The translations under genes were made by a program, and so were the position numbers. Source: Pseudomonas putida (GTDB lineage Bacteria > Pseudomonadota > Gammaproteobacteria > Pseudomonadales > Pseudomonadaceae). From it: 64,000 nucleotides of DNA. Each line of letters begins with the position of its first letter. The first letter of the stretch is position 1. The notes beneath the pieces were generated by a model, which was not told where the DNA came from, searched no databases, and saw nothing but the letters and a program-made list of their open reading frames with translations. Shown here piece by piece: positions 49,395 to 59,366 of the stretch. The stretch covers positions 3,490,001 through 3,554,000 of the forward strand of contig CP163498.1 of NCBI GenBank assembly GCA_041071465.1. The letters run 5' to 3'.

Positions 49395-50759
49395 TCATTC
49401 GGGACTGCTGTTTGGCCTGGTTTGAGCAGCAGTGCCCTGGTTCAATCGGGCCCTGGCGGTCATGCTTACTCGCCAGACTACATTGCCGACATCGTCGGCC
49501 ACCAGTACACCACTGCGGCCATCATTGATCACGCCCACCGGTCGCCCCATCGCATTGTCCTCTCTATCCAGAAACCCGGTCAGCAGGTCGATGGGGGGGG
49601 CTGCAGGTTTGCCTGAGTGGTCGAATGGCACGAATATCACCTTGTAGCCACTGTGTGGTTTGCGGTTCCACGAACCATGCTGGCCTATCAGTGCGCCTTG
49701 TTCAAAGGGTGCTGGCAGTACGCCAGGCTCTATGAATGCCAGCCCTAGCGATGCGGTGTGCGGGCCGACGGCATAATCCGGTGTCAGTGCCTGGGCTACC
49801 TTCTGCGGGGCCTGTGGCTGCACTCGCTCGTCTACGTGTTGCCCGTAGTAGCTGTAGGGCCAGCCATAGAAACCACCTTCTTTGACGGATGTGATGTAGT
49901 CCGGCACCAGATCGCTGCCGATTTCGTCCCGTTCGTTGACCGCCGTCCACAAGGCGCCGCTGCGAGGCTCCCAGGCCATTCCGTTGGGGTTGCGCAGGCC
50001 GGTGGCGAACAGCCGATGATTGCCGCTTGCCGGGTCCACTTCCCAGATCGCGGCACGCGACTGTTCTTTGTCCAGGCCGTTTTCACCCACATTGCTGTTC
50101 GAGCCAACCGTCACATAAAGCTTTTGGCCGTTGGGGCTAGCGATTACATTCTTGGTCCAGTGATGGTTCAGCGGCCCGCCGGGCAACTCGGTAACCAGGT
50201 AACCCTTTTCGGTGATCTGCATGGCGCCTGGTTCATAGTGAAAGCGCAGCAGCCTGTCGGTGTCGGCAACATATAGATTCTTGCCTACCAGCGTCATGCC
50301 GAAGGGGGAGTTGAGCCCCTCGATGAACGGGGTGCGGATTTCTGCCACACCATCATGGTCTGCATCGCGCAGCAGGGTGATGCGGTTGGCGCTGGGGGCG
50401 GTCGCACCGGCGCGCTTCATCGCCTTGCCCATGGCCCAGCCGCGAATACCCTTGCCATCTTCGGGCTTTGGGGGCGCGTTGGTTTCGGCTACCAGCACAT
50501 CGCCGTTGGGCAGCAAGTAGAGCCAGCGTGGGTGGTCGAGGCCGCTGGCGAAAGCGGTGACCTGAGTGCCTGGTGCTGCGGTGGGCTTGCCGCCCTTTGG
50601 CCAGCCGACTGCGGGGGCGATGTTCACGGTGGGGATCAATGTCGTGACGGGGGCAGGCAACTCGGGTGTTGGCCCGCTGCCCTCGCTTACGTTCAACAGG
50701 GCCGTTTCGCCGCAGCCTGCCAGGCTGGCGGCGACTAACCAAGGCAACAGGCGGTTCAT
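49395..50759 (-). CDS. PQQ-dependent sugar dehydrogenase-like lipoprotein (sorbosone dehydrogenase family)
   Basis: A 454-residue protein with a lipobox LAGC (about Cys16). The mature part is a six-bladed β-propeller of the soluble glucose/sorbosone dehydrogenase kind, with GLDHPRWLYLLPNGDVLVAE, GLNSPFGMTL, HHWTKNVIASPNGQKLYVTVGSNSNVGENG, RNPNGMAWEP, EGGFYGWPYSYYG and QHGSWNRKPHSGYKV. It would oxidise a sugar in the periplasm if PQQ is bound. Substrate is not known. It is convergent with the toxin-like gene, whose stop is only 11 bp away, and no terminator is obvious between them. Confidence 0.87.
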   Translation of the reverse strand: MNRLLPWLVAASLAGCGETALLNVSEGSGPTPELPAPVTTLIPTVNIAPAVGWPKGGKPTAAPGTQVTAFASGLDHPRWLYLLPNGDVLVAETNAPPKPEDGKGIRGWAMGKAMKRAGATAPSANRITLLRDADHDGVAEIRTPFIEGLNSPFGMTLVGKNLYVADTDRLLRFHYEPGAMQITEKGYLVTELPGGPLNHHWTKNVIASPNGQKLYVTVGSNSNVGENGLDKEQSRAAIWEVDPASGNHRLFATGLRNPNGMAWEPRSGALWTAVNERDEIGSDLVPDYITSVKEGGFYGWPYSYYGQHVDERVQPQAPQKVAQALTPDYAVGPHTASLGLAFIEPGVLPAPFEQGALIGQHGSWNRKPHSGYKVIFVPFDHSGKPAAPPIDLLTGFLDREDNAMGRPVGVINDGRSGVLVADDVGNVVWRVSMTARARLNQGTAAQTRPNSSPE

Positions 50760-50824
50760 GGGCAGCGTCCTCTGAAGCAGGCCTATGGGATTGAGAGGGC
50801 GCGAGGGCGCGCAGGGTTCCGTCC

Positions 50825-50943
50825 CTTGGTCTTGCTCTTGCTTCGGCTTTTGCTTCAAAGCGCGCGATAGTCCAGGCGACGCAGATTGCGACTTCAGCGT
50901 TCAGCCTCCTGAAGTCGCGAAGATCAAGATAAAGATCAAGAGC
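50825..50943. repeat. Dispersed repeat, copy 1, with hexamer arrays
   Basis: Positions 50897-50943 match 62716-62756 except one A/G change and a 6-nt insertion; the element ends in AAGATC, AAGATA, AAGATC, AAGAGC units. About 40-70 bp upstream (50825-50858) a similar six-base rhythm (CTTGGTCTTGCTCTTGCTTCGG...) is present in the opposite orientation. It lies between the PQQ-like gene and the B12 riboswitch; nothing in 50760-50999 looks like a gene. Confidence 0.75.
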
Positions 50944-50999
50944 ATAAATAGCTGCAACACCCGCTTCGATTGACGCTCCCGGTGCAACCCTCTAACCTT

Positions 51000-51215
51000 C
51001 GCGCGTGTTTCAGGTGCCCTGCCAGCTTCGACTGGGCAGGGTGAAACTGGGAAGCCGGTGGGCGCCTGCATGGCGCGAATCCGGCGCTGCCCCCGCAACG
51101 GTAAGTGAGCAGAAGGCCGCGCAAGGCCACTGGATGCCAGCATCCGGGAAGGCGCGCAGGCCAGGGCCTAACGCCCACTCACAAGCCCGGAGACCGGCCT
51201 GTTACTGCCAACGGC
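51000..51215 (+). promoter_or_regulatory. Cobalamin (B12) riboswitch leading the cob operon
   Basis: All major conserved segments of the AdoCbl riboswitch class appear in order: GTTTCAGGTGCC near 51008, GTGAAACTGGGAAGCCGGTG near 51041, GCTGCCCCCGCAACGGTAAG (B12 box region) near 51088, GGCCACTGG with CCGGGAAGGCG about 51125-51155, and CAAGCCCGGAGACCGGCC near 51183. It lies about 120 bp upstream of cobO. When adenosylcobalamin binds, expression of the operon should drop. The exact control device (terminator or RBS sequestration) cannot be confirmed by eye. Confidence 0.93.
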
Positions 51216-51335
51216 ATCACGGAGGGTGATGCGCGGTGCACCGTGGCGCCCTGCCATGGCCCCTGCGCGTTCTCCGTTTGCCTGCCTATTACCTGCCGCC
51301 GCGCGTTGCCGTGGTGCCAGCCAGCGGAGAACCCC

Positions 51336-51947
51336 ATGAGCGAATCCACCGAACGCGACGAACGCCACCTGGCGCGCATGCAGCGCAAGAAGGCGGTCAT
51401 CGACGAACGCATCGCCAATTCCCCCAACGAATGCGGCCTGCTGCTGGTGCTGACCGGCAACGGCAAAGGCAAGAGCAGCTCGGCCTTCGGCATGCTCGCA
51501 CGCGCCCTGGGCCATGGCATGCAGTGCGGTGTGGTGCAGTTCATCAAAGGCCGCAACAGCACCGGCGAAGAACTGTTCTTCCGCCGCTTCCCCGAGCAAG
51601 TGCGCTACCACGTCATGGGCGAAGGCTTTACCTGGGAAACCCAGGACCGCCAGCGCGACATTGCTGCCGCTGAAGCCGCCTGGGCGGTGTCGCGCCAGTT
51701 GCTGCAAGACCCAAGTGTGCAGTTCGTGGTACTGGATGAGCTCAACATCGCCCTCAAGCATGGCTATCTCGACCTGGACCAGGTGCTGTCCGACATTCAG
51801 GCCCGCCCGCCGATGCAGCATGTGATCGTCACTGGCCGTGCGGCCAAGGATGAAATGATCGAACTGGCCGACACCGTGACCGAGATGGGCATGCTCAAGC
51901 ACGCTTTCCAGGCCGGTATCCGCGCACAGAAGGGCGTCGAGCTGTGA
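51336..51947 (+). CDS. cobO: Cob(I)yrinic acid a,c-diamide adenosyltransferase
   Basis: A 203-residue CobA/CobO-type ATP:corrinoid adenosyltransferase, which adds the upper adenosyl ligand. The P-loop is GNGKGKSSSAFG (about 38-49), and the segment VLDELNIALKHGYLDLDQV is the family Walker-B region. The ATG at 51336 follows GCGGAGA. It is the first gene after the riboswitch. The cobB GTG starts inside its stop (51944-51947). Confidence 0.96.
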   Translation: MSESTERDERHLARMQRKKAVIDERIANSPNECGLLLVLTGNGKGKSSSAFGMLARALGHGMQCGVVQFIKGRNSTGEELFFRRFPEQVRYHVMGEGFTWETQDRQRDIAAAEAAWAVSRQLLQDPSVQFVVLDELNIALKHGYLDLDQVLSDIQARPPMQHVIVTGRAAKDEMIELADTVTEMGMLKHAFQAGIRAQKGVEL

Positions 51948-53239
51948 GTCGATCGCGCCACTGCCCCGCCGTGCTGATCGCGGCACCAGCCTCTGGCCAG
52001 GGCAAGACCACTGTCACTGCTGCTCTGGCACGCTTGCACCGTAACCTCGGGCGTAAGGTGCGGGTGTTCAAGTGCGGGCCCGACTTTCTGGACCCGATGA
52101 TTCTCGAGCGGGCCAGTGGCGCGCCGGTGTACCAGCTGGACCTGTGGATGATCGGTGCAGATGAAAGCCGTCGCCTGTTGTGGGACGCTGCCGGCGAGGC
52201 CGACCTGATCCTGATCGAAGGGGTGATGGGGCTGTTCGACGGCACCCCGTCCAGCGCCGACCTGGCCCGCCATTTCGGCGTACCGGTGCTGGCGGTGATC
52301 GACGGCACGGCCATGGCTCAGACATTCGGCGCCCTGGCTCTGGGCCTGGCGCGCTATCAGGCCGACCTGCCGTTCGCCGGCGTGCTGGCCAACCGGGTGG
52401 GCAGCCTGCGCCATGCGCAACTGCTGGAAGGCAGCCTGACCCAAGGGTTGCGCTGGTATGGCGGCTTGTCCCGCGAGCGTGGCATCGAGCTGCCTAGCCG
52501 CCACCTGGGGCTGGTGCAGGCCAGCGAGCTGAATGATCTGGAGGCCCGCCTGGATGCTGCTGCCGAGGCGCTGGGCGCCAGTTGCGACGCGGCTTTGCCG
52601 CCGCCGGTAACCTTTGCCGAGCCCGAACCGCAGGCCTGCTCTACCTCGTTGGCAGGTGTACGCATTGGTGTGGCGCGGGACGAGGCGTTTGCCTTCACCT
52701 ATGGCGCCAACCTCGACCTGCTGCGCAACCTTGGCGCACAGCTGGCGTTTTTCTCGCCGCTGCACGACCGCGAGCTGCCACCGGTAGACAGCCTGTACCT
52801 GCCGGGCGGCTACCCCGAACTGCATCACCACGCATTGGCCGCAAACGCACCGATGTGCGCAGCGATTCGCGCCCATCATGCGCAGGGCAAGCCGTTGCTG
52901 GCCGAGTGCGGCGGCATGCTGTACCTGCTCGATGCCCTGACTGACGTGGCAGGCGAACGTGCCGAGCTGCTGGGGCTGCTGCCGGGTGAGGCGACCATGC
53001 AGAAGCGCCTGGCGGCCCTGGCGCTGCAGGCGGTGGAACTGCCGGAGGGTACCTTGCGCGGGCACACCTATCACCACTCGCTGACCAGCACTGCGCTGGA
53101 ACCGATCGCTCGTGGCCTGAGCCCCAACGGCGGGCGGGGCAACGAAGCGGTGTATCGCCTGGGTCGGTTGACCGCTTCCTACGTGCACTTCTACTTCCCG
53201 TCCAACCCCGATGCGGCGGCGGCGCTGTTGCGGCCATGA
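51944..53239 (+). CDS. cobB: Cobyrinic acid a,c-diamide synthase
   Basis: A 431-residue glutamine-dependent amidase of the aerobic/anaerobic corrinoid route. It has a dethiobiotin-synthase-like ATP domain with APASGQGKTTVTAAL and a C-terminal glutamine amidotransferase domain with the nucleophile region PLLAECGGMLYLL (Cys). The GTG start at 51944 overlaps cobO by 4 nt, and its stop overlaps bluB by 4 nt, so the genes are translated in series. Confidence 0.95.
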   Translation: MSRSRHCPAVLIAAPASGQGKTTVTAALARLHRNLGRKVRVFKCGPDFLDPMILERASGAPVYQLDLWMIGADESRRLLWDAAGEADLILIEGVMGLFDGTPSSADLARHFGVPVLAVIDGTAMAQTFGALALGLARYQADLPFAGVLANRVGSLRHAQLLEGSLTQGLRWYGGLSRERGIELPSRHLGLVQASELNDLEARLDAAAEALGASCDAALPPPVTFAEPEPQACSTSLAGVRIGVARDEAFAFTYGANLDLLRNLGAQLAFFSPLHDRELPPVDSLYLPGGYPELHHHALAANAPMCAAIRAHHAQGKPLLAECGGMLYLLDALTDVAGERAELLGLLPGEATMQKRLAALALQAVELPEGTLRGHTYHHSLTSTALEPIARGLSPNGGRGNEAVYRLGRLTASYVHFYFPSNPDAAAALLRP

Positions 53240-53886
53240 GCGAACACGCTTACAGCGACGCTGAACGCGCCGCGATCTACCGGGCCATCGGTGAGCGCCG
53301 CGACATGCGCCATTTTGCCGGTGGCCAGGTGGCGCCGGAGCTGCTTGCCCGCTTGCTTGCCGCCGCGCACCAGGCGCCCAGTGTCGGGCTCATGCAGCCG
53401 TGGCGCTTCATCCGGATTACCCAGCGAGACCTGCGCAGCCGCATCCAGGCCTTGGTAGAAGCGGAGCGTGTACGCACGGCTGAGGCATTGGGCGAGCGAG
53501 CCGATGACTTCATGAAACTGAAGGTAGAAGGCATCAACGACTGTGCCGAGCTGCTGGTGGCAGCCTTGATGGACAACCGCGAGCCGCACATTTTCGGCCG
53601 CCGTACCCTGCCGGAAATGGACCTGGCCTCGCTGGCCTGTGCCATCCAGAACCTATGGCTGGCTGCGCGTGGCGAAGGACTGGGGATGGGCTGGGTGTCG
53701 CTGTTCGACCCGCTTGCGCTGGCAGCGTTGCTGGGCATGCCGGCCGGGGCCAAGCCCGTTGCGGTGTTGTGCCTGGGGCCGGTCACCGAGTTCTACCCGG
53801 TGCCCATGCTGGTGCAGGAAAACTGGGCCCAAGAGCGGCCCTTGAGTGAAATGCTTTACGAAAACCAATGGGGAGAGCGTCAATGA
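53236..53886 (+). CDS. bluB: 5,6-dimethylbenzimidazole synthase BluB
   Basis: A 216-residue flavin-destroying enzyme that converts reduced FMN and O2 into the DMB lower ligand. The nitroreductase-like fold is visible: [52 protein letters not shown] and [13 protein letters not shown]. It is evidence for an aerobic lower-ligand route. It is coupled at both ends by 4-nt overlaps. Confidence 0.95.
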   Translation: MSEHAYSDAERAAIYRAIGERRDMRHFAGGQVAPELLARLLAAAHQAPSVGLMQPWRFIRITQRDLRSRIQALVEAERVRTAEALGERADDFMKLKVEGINDCAELLVAALMDNREPHIFGRRTLPEMDLASLACAIQNLWLAARGEGLGMGWVSLFDPLALAALLGMPAGAKPVAVLCLGPVTEFYPVPMLVQENWAQERPLSEMLYENQWGERQ

Positions 53887-54791
53887 GCGTGGCCTTGCTG
53901 ACCGTGGCTGGGGTTGCCCTGGACGCCTTGCTGGGCGAACCGCAGCGGCGCCACCCTTTGGTGGCCTTCGGCAATATGGCCAGTAACCTTGAGCGTCGCC
54001 TGAATGCCGGCGGACGTGGCTGGCGCAGCCACGGCGTAAGTGCTTGGTTTCTGGCGGTGGTGCCGCTGACGTTGGTGGCACTGGTGCTGTCGTGGCTGCC
54101 GTACATCGGCTGGCTGGTGGACGTGCTGGCGCTGTATTGCGCCGTGGGGCTGCGCAGCCTGGGCGAGCATGTACTGCCGGTGGCCAACGCCTTGCGCCAG
54201 GGCGACCTGGAAGAGGCGAGGCGCCGGGTCGGTTACCTGGTCAGCCGCGAAACCCGCGAACTGGACGAGCCGGCGGTAGCTCGAGCAGCCACCGAGTCAG
54301 TGCTGGAGAACGGCAGCGACGCGGTGTTCGCCGCGTTGTTCTGGTTTGTGGTGGCGGGTGCGCCGGGTGTGGTGCTGTACCGCTTGAGCAATACGCTGGA
54401 TGCCATGTGGGGCTACCGCAATGAACGCTTCGAACGTTTTGGCTGGTGCGCGGCGCGCATCGACGATGTGCTCAACTATGTACCCGCAAGGCTGGTGGCG
54501 CTGACCTACGCGCTACTGGGCAAGACCCGCCTGGCCCTGGCCTGCTGGCGCAAGCAAGGCCCGCTGTGGGACAGCCCCAATGCCGGCCCGGTGATGGCTG
54601 CCGGTGCCGGTGCGTTGGGCGTGGAGTTGGGTGGCCCGGCGGTGTACCACGGCGAGCTGCATGAGCGCCCACGCCTGGGCGAGGGGCCGATGGCCGATGC
54701 CGACGCCATCGAACGCGGCTGGGGCCTGGTGCAGCGCGGTGTGTGGCTGTGGCTGCTGGTGATCTGCCTGGGGGCTTATATCAATGCTTGA
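53883..54791 (+). CDS. cobD: Adenosylcobinamide-phosphate synthase (CobD/CbiB)
   Basis: A 302-residue integral membrane protein that attaches aminopropanol (phosphate) to adenosylcobyric acid. Several transmembrane segments are visible ([43 protein letters not shown]). [14 protein letters not shown] and the [31 protein letters not shown] block are diagnostic. CbiB is the Salmonella name; beware that CobD means a different enzyme there. Confidence 0.94.
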   Translation: MSVALLTVAGVALDALLGEPQRRHPLVAFGNMASNLERRLNAGGRGWRSHGVSAWFLAVVPLTLVALVLSWLPYIGWLVDVLALYCAVGLRSLGEHVLPVANALRQGDLEEARRRVGYLVSRETRELDEPAVARAATESVLENGSDAVFAALFWFVVAGAPGVVLYRLSNTLDAMWGYRNERFERFGWCAARIDDVLNYVPARLVALTYALLGKTRLALACWRKQGPLWDSPNAGPVMAAGAGALGVELGGPAVYHGELHERPRLGEGPMADADAIERGWGLVQRGVWLWLLVICLGAYINA

Positions 54792-55776
54792 ACACGGTGG
54801 TCGCCTGCTGCGCGCGGTGCGGCAATACGGTATCGCCCGTGAGCAGTGGCTCGACTTGTCCAGTGGCATTGCGCCCTGGCCGTTCCCGATTCCGTCGATT
54901 CCCGTCGATGCCTGGGCCCGCCTGCCGGAGACCGAGGACGGCCTGGAAGACGCCGCGCGCGCGTTTTACGGCACCCGCCAGCTGCTGCCGGTAGCCGGCT
55001 CGCAGGCCGCGATCCAGGCCTTGCCGCTGCTGCGCACAGCGGGCCGGGTAGGCGTGCTGACGCCGTGCTATGCCGAGCACCCGTATGCCTGGCAACGGGC
55101 GGGCCACCAACTGCTTGAGCTGGATGAAGCGCAGGTCGAGGCGACGCTCGACAGCCTCGATGTGCTGGTGTTGGTCAACCCCAACAACCCGACCGGCCGC
55201 CGGGTATCGCGCGAACGCCTGCTGGCTTGGCATGCTCGCCTGGCTGCTCGTGGTGGCTGGCTGCTGGTCGACGAAGCCTTCATGGACAACACCCCGGCAG
55301 ACAGCGTGGTGGATTGCGCCGAACGGCCGGGCCTGATCGTGCTGCGCTCGTTCGGCAAGTTCTTCGGCCTGGCCGGGGTGCGCCTGGGCTTTGTCGTGGC
55401 TGAGCACAGCCTGCTGCTACGCCTGGCCGAGTTGCTCGGCCCGTGGACCGTCAACGGCCCGACCCGGGTGCTGGCCCAGGCTAGCCTGGCTGACCAAGCC
55501 GCCCAGCGCCAGCAGACCGAGCGCTGTGCTGCCGCCAGCCAGCGGCTTGCGGCAATATTGTGCAGTGCCGGCCTGGTGCCCAGCGGTGGCTGCGACCTGT
55601 TCCAGTACGTGCGCAGCGAGCATGCGGCACAACTGCACGACTTTCTCGCCCGTCGCGGCATTCTGGTGCGCCTGTTCGAACAACCAGCGGCGGTGCGCCT
55701 GGGGCTGCCGGCTTGCGCGGCGGACGAACAGCGCCTGGCCCAGGCCCTGGCGGCTTATCAAAAGGAAACGGCATGA
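54784..55776 (+). CDS. cobC: L-threonine-O-3-phosphate decarboxylase-type PLP enzyme (CobC of Pseudomonas)
   Basis: A 330-residue PLP aminotransferase-fold enzyme that supplies the aminopropanol phosphate used by CobD. The Schiff-base lysine is in [15 protein letters not shown] (about Lys183), with [15 protein letters not shown] upstream. The ATG at 54784 overlaps the cobD stop by 8 nt. Salmonella calls this enzyme CobD; Pseudomonas denitrificans calls it CobC. Confidence 0.93.
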   Translation: MLEHGGRLLRAVRQYGIAREQWLDLSSGIAPWPFPIPSIPVDAWARLPETEDGLEDAARAFYGTRQLLPVAGSQAAIQALPLLRTAGRVGVLTPCYAEHPYAWQRAGHQLLELDEAQVEATLDSLDVLVLVNPNNPTGRRVSRERLLAWHARLAARGGWLLVDEAFMDNTPADSVVDCAERPGLIVLRSFGKFFGLAGVRLGFVVAEHSLLLRLAELLGPWTVNGPTRVLAQASLADQAAQRQQTERCAAASQRLAAILCSAGLVPSGGCDLFQYVRSEHAAQLHDFLARRGILVRLFEQPAAVRLGLPACAADEQRLAQALAAYQKETA

Positions 55777-57227
55777 CCACTCTCATGGTGCAAGGCACCA
55801 CCTCCGATGCCGGCAAGAGCACGCTGGTGACCGCGCTGTGCCGCTGGCTGCTGCGCCAGGGTGTCGGTGTGGTGCCCTTCAAGCCGCAGAACATGGCGCT
55901 CAATAGCGCAGTGACCGCCGATGGCGGTGAAATCGGCCGTGCTCAAGCAGTGCAAGCTCAGGCTTGCCGGCTGGCACCCCATACCGACATGAACCCTGTA
56001 TTGCTCAAGCCCAATAGCGATACCGGTGCCCAGGTGATCATTCATGGCCGCGCAGTCACCAGCATGAATGCAGTGGCCTACCACGACTACAAGGCCACGG
56101 CCATGCAGGCAGTGCTGGCATCGCACCAGCGCCTGAGCGCCGCGTACCCGGTGGTCATGGTCGAGGGCGCAGGCTCGCCGGCAGAGATCAACTTGCGTGC
56201 CGGCGACATCGCCAACATGGGTTTTGCCGAAGCGGTGGACTGCCCGGTGATCCTGGTCGCCGACATCAACCGTGGCGGTGTGTTCGCCCATCTTGTGGGC
56301 ACGCTGGAATTGCTGTCGCCCAGTGAGCAGGCGCGGGTCAAAGGTTTTGTGATCAACCGCTTCCGTGGCGATATCGCCTTGCTGCAACCGGGGCTGGACT
56401 GGCTGGAGCAACGCACCGGCAAGCCGGTACTGGGCGTACTGCCCTACGTCACCGACCTGCATCTGGAAGCCGAAGACGGTATCGATGTGCGCCAGGGCGC
56501 CAAGCTCGCGCGTGTACTCAAGGTGATCGTGCCGGTACTGCCGCGCATCAGCAACCACACCGACTTCGACCCGCTGCGCCTGCACCCGCAGGTAGACCTG
56601 CAGTTCATCGGCCCAGGCCAGCCGATTCCGGCTGCCGACCTGATCATCCTGCCGGGCTCCAAGAGTGTGCGCGGTGACCTGGCACAGCTGCGCGAGCGCG
56701 GTTGGGACAAGGCCATCGAGCGGCACCTGCGCTATGGTGGCAAGCTGATCGGTATCTGCGGTGGCTTGCAGATGCTCGGGCGCCAAGTGCATGACCCACT
56801 GGGGCTGGAAGGGGCCGCCGGCTCAAGCCAGGGGCTCGGCTTGCTTGACTATGCCACGGTGCTTGAAGCCGAGAAGCAACTGCGCAACGTTGCCGGCACA
56901 CTGAACCTTGAAGCTGCAGCGGTTGCCGGTTATGAAATTCATGCCGGGGTCACCTCGGGTCCAGCCCTTGAGCGACCTGCCGTGCAACTGGCCGATGGCC
57001 GCTGTGATGGCGCTGTCAGCGCGGATGGCCAGATCCTCGCCACCTACCTGCACGGTTTGTTCGAAGGCAGCCAGTCGTGTGCCGCGCTGCTGCGCTGGGC
57101 CGGGCTGGAGGATGTGCAGGCGATCGACTACGAAGCGTTGCGCGAACGCGACATCGAGCGCCTGGCCGACCTGGTGGAAAAGCACCTGGACACCGCGCTG
57201 CTGCGCCAACTGTGCGGGGTGGCCTGA
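55773..57227 (+). CDS. cobQ: Cobyric acid synthase
   Basis: A 484-residue glutamine-dependent amidotransferase that amidates the b, d, e and g side chains. The ATP loop [16 protein letters not shown] is at the N-terminus, [11 protein letters not shown] in the middle, and the glutaminase nucleophile in [11 protein letters not shown] near the C-terminus. AAAGGAAA is 4 nt before the ATG at 55773, which overlaps the cobC stop. Confidence 0.96.
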   Translation: MTTLMVQGTTSDAGKSTLVTALCRWLLRQGVGVVPFKPQNMALNSAVTADGGEIGRAQAVQAQACRLAPHTDMNPVLLKPNSDTGAQVIIHGRAVTSMNAVAYHDYKATAMQAVLASHQRLSAAYPVVMVEGAGSPAEINLRAGDIANMGFAEAVDCPVILVADINRGGVFAHLVGTLELLSPSEQARVKGFVINRFRGDIALLQPGLDWLEQRTGKPVLGVLPYVTDLHLEAEDGIDVRQGAKLARVLKVIVPVLPRISNHTDFDPLRLHPQVDLQFIGPGQPIPAADLIILPGSKSVRGDLAQLRERGWDKAIERHLRYGGKLIGICGGLQMLGRQVHDPLGLEGAAGSSQGLGLLDYATVLEAEKQLRNVAGTLNLEAAAVAGYEIHAGVTSGPALERPAVQLADGRCDGAVSADGQILATYLHGLFEGSQSCAALLRWAGLEDVQAIDYEALRERDIERLADLVEKHLDTALLRQLCGVA

Positions 57228-57228
57228 C

Positions 57229-57750
57229 ATGCGCAACCTGATCCTCGGCGGCGCCCGGTCCGGCAAGAGCCGGCTGGCCGAACAGCTGGCCAGCGCCAGT
57301 GGCCTGCCAGTGACCTACATCGCCACCAGCCAACCGCTGGATGGTGAAATGAACGAACGCGTGTTGCTGCATCGCCAGCGCCGCCCCGATGACTGGGGGC
57401 TGATCGAAGAACCCCTGGCCTTGGCCGCGGTGCTGCGCGCCGAAGCGGCCGAAGGGCGATGCCTGCTGGTGGATTGCCTGACCCTGTGGTTGACCAACCT
57501 GCTGATGCTGGAAGACGACCAGCGCCTGGCCGAGGAGCGTGATGCCCTGCTGGCCTGCCTGGAGCAGTTGCCTGGCACCCTTGTCCTGGTCAGTAACGAA
57601 ACCGGCCTGGGCGTCGTGCCCATGGGCGAGCTGACCCGGCGCTATGTCGACCTGGCCGGCTGGCTGCACCAAGCCGTGGCCGAACGCTGTCAGCGCGTGG
57701 TGCTGACGGTGGCCGGCCTGCCCCTAATGCTCAAAGGACCTGCACTATGA
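57229..57750 (+). CDS. cobU: Adenosylcobinamide kinase/guanylyltransferase
   Basis: A 173-residue bifunctional enzyme that phosphorylates adenosylcobinamide and then adds GMP. The P-loop [15 protein letters not shown] (about 7-21) and the [39 protein letters not shown] segments match CobU/CobP. It begins one base after the cobQ stop, and the cobT start overlaps its stop. CobP is the Pseudomonas name. Confidence 0.95.
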   Translation: MRNLILGGARSGKSRLAEQLASASGLPVTYIATSQPLDGEMNERVLLHRQRRPDDWGLIEEPLALAAVLRAEAAEGRCLLVDCLTLWLTNLLMLEDDQRLAEERDALLACLEQLPGTLVLVSNETGLGVVPMGELTRRYVDLAGWLHQAVAERCQRVVLTVAGLPLMLKGPAL

Positions 57751-58802
57751 CCCAAGCCTGGTGGCGTGACGCCTGCCATCCCCTCGACAACGATGCCATG
57801 GACCAGGCCCACGCCCGTCAGCAGCAACTGACCAAACCTGCCGGCTCACTCGGCCAGCTGGAGGGCTTGGCTATCCAGTTGGCAGGCCTGCAAGGGTGTG
57901 AGCGGCCGATCCTGGATCAGGTCGCAATTACCATTTTTGCCGGCGACCACGGGGTGGTCGAAGAAGGCATCTCGGCCTACCCGCAGGCGGTGACCGGGCA
58001 GATGCTGCGTAACTTCGTCGGCGGCGGTGCGGCGATCAGTGTACTGGCGCGGCAACTGCAAGCCAGCCTGGAAGTGGTCGACCTGGGCACCATCGACGCG
58101 CAGTTGGAGCTGCCCGGTGTGCGCCATCTGCGCCTGGGCGCCGGCACCGCCAACTTTGCCTGCCAGCCCGCGATGACCGAGAACCAGTTGCAAGCAGCCT
58201 TGCAGGCCGGCCGCGACAGCGCCCTGCGCGCCGCTGAACAGGGTGCTCAGCTGTTCATCGGTGGCGAGATGGGCATCGGCAACACCACGGCCGCCGCAGC
58301 CCTGGCCAGCGTCCTGCTGAGCTGCCCGGCGGCACAGCTGAGCGGCCCAGGCACTGGGCTGGACAATGCCGGCGTGCGGCACAAGGCCGAGGTCATCGAG
58401 CGGGCGCTGCGCCTGCACGGCCTGCGTGCTGAAAACCCGTTGCAGGCGCTGGGCTGTGTTGGCGGATTCGAGATAGCGGCGTTGGCTGGCGCCTACATCG
58501 GCTGCGCGCAGGCGGGTGTTGCGGTGCTGGTGGATGGTTTCATCTGCAGTGTCGCCGCGTTGGTGGCAGTGCATCTTAACCCGCAGTGCCGGGCCTGGCT
58601 GCTGTTCGCCCACCAGGGTGCCGAGCCTGGGCACAAGGCCTTGCTGGCTGCGCTGCAGGCCGAGCCGTTGCTGGCCCTGGGCCTGCGCCTGGGCGAGGGC
58701 AGTGGTGCTGCCCTGGCGGTGCCGCTGCTGCGCCTGGCCTGTGCGCTGCATGGGCAAATGGCGACCTTTGCCGAGGCCGCGGTGGCGGACCGCCCGGCAT
58801 GA
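57747..58802 (+). CDS. cobT: Nicotinate-nucleotide:dimethylbenzimidazole phosphoribosyltransferase
   Basis: A 351-residue enzyme that makes alpha-ribazole phosphate from DMB (BluB product) and nicotinate mononucleotide. The [40 protein letters not shown] and [17 protein letters not shown] regions are characteristic. It is coupled to cobU upstream and cobC downstream by 4-nt overlaps. Confidence 0.96.
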   Translation: MTQAWWRDACHPLDNDAMDQAHARQQQLTKPAGSLGQLEGLAIQLAGLQGCERPILDQVAITIFAGDHGVVEEGISAYPQAVTGQMLRNFVGGGAAISVLARQLQASLEVVDLGTIDAQLELPGVRHLRLGAGTANFACQPAMTENQLQAALQAGRDSALRAAEQGAQLFIGGEMGIGNTTAAAALASVLLSCPAAQLSGPGTGLDNAGVRHKAEVIERALRLHGLRAENPLQALGCVGGFEIAALAGAYIGCAQAGVAVLVDGFICSVAALVAVHLNPQCRAWLLFAHQGAEPGHKALLAALQAEPLLALGLRLGEGSGAALAVPLLRLACALHGQMATFAEAAVADRPA

Positions 58803-59365
58803 TCCTCGACCTGCTGCGCCATGGTGAAACGGAACAGGGCGGCCTGCGCGGCAGCCTTGACGATGCCCTGACCGACAAGGGGTGGGCGCAAATGCGCAGT
58901 GCCGTGGCCGAGGCCGGCCCGTGGCAGGTTTTGGTCAGCTCGCCGCTGCAGCGCTGTGCGCGGTTCGCCGATGAGCTGGGCGCGCGGTTGAACGTGCCGG
59001 TGCAGCGTGAGCCTGCCCTGCAAGAGCTGCATTTCGGCGATTGGGAGGGGCGTAGCGCCGCGCAGATCATGGAGCACCAGGCCGACGCGCTTGGGCGGTT
59101 CTGGGCGGACCCTTACGCCTTCACACCGCCCAACGGCGAGCCGGTCGAGGCGTTTGCCGAACGGGTGCTGGCAGCTGTCGAGCGTTTGCACCTTCAACAT
59201 GCCGGCAAGCGCGTGCTGTTGGTCACCCATGGCGGGGTAATGCGGTTGTTGCTGGCGCGTGCCCGGGGTTTGCCGAGGGAACAATTGCTGCAGGTCGAAG
59301 TCGGGCATGGCGCGTTGATGCGCCTGGTGCCGGGTGTTGACGGGCAGTTGGTCGAGGCCCGCTGA
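58799..59365 (+). CDS. cobC: Alpha-ribazole phosphatase (histidine phosphatase family; CobC of Salmonella)
   Basis: A 188-residue phosphoglycerate-mutase-like enzyme that dephosphorylates alpha-ribazole 5'-phosphate or the nucleotide loop intermediate. The catalytic LLRHGETEQ (His8) and [11 protein letters not shown] (second His) are present. The symbol cobC is shared with the decarboxylase above; context and fold show the two are different. It is coupled by a 4-nt overlap to cobT and lies 1 base before cobS. Confidence 0.93.
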   Translation: MILDLLRHGETEQGGLRGSLDDALTDKGWAQMRSAVAEAGPWQVLVSSPLQRCARFADELGARLNVPVQREPALQELHFGDWEGRSAAQIMEHQADALGRFWADPYAFTPPNGEPVEAFAERVLAAVERLHLQHAGKRVLLVTHGGVMRLLLARARGLPREQLLQVEVGHGALMRLVPGVDGQLVEAR

Positions 59366-59366
59366 G

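Noticed and set aside
56908..57228. In-frame extension of cobU upstream of 57229
   Set aside because: It overlaps most of the end of cobQ and lacks family sequence; the ATG at 57229 starts the P-loop region at the normal distance.
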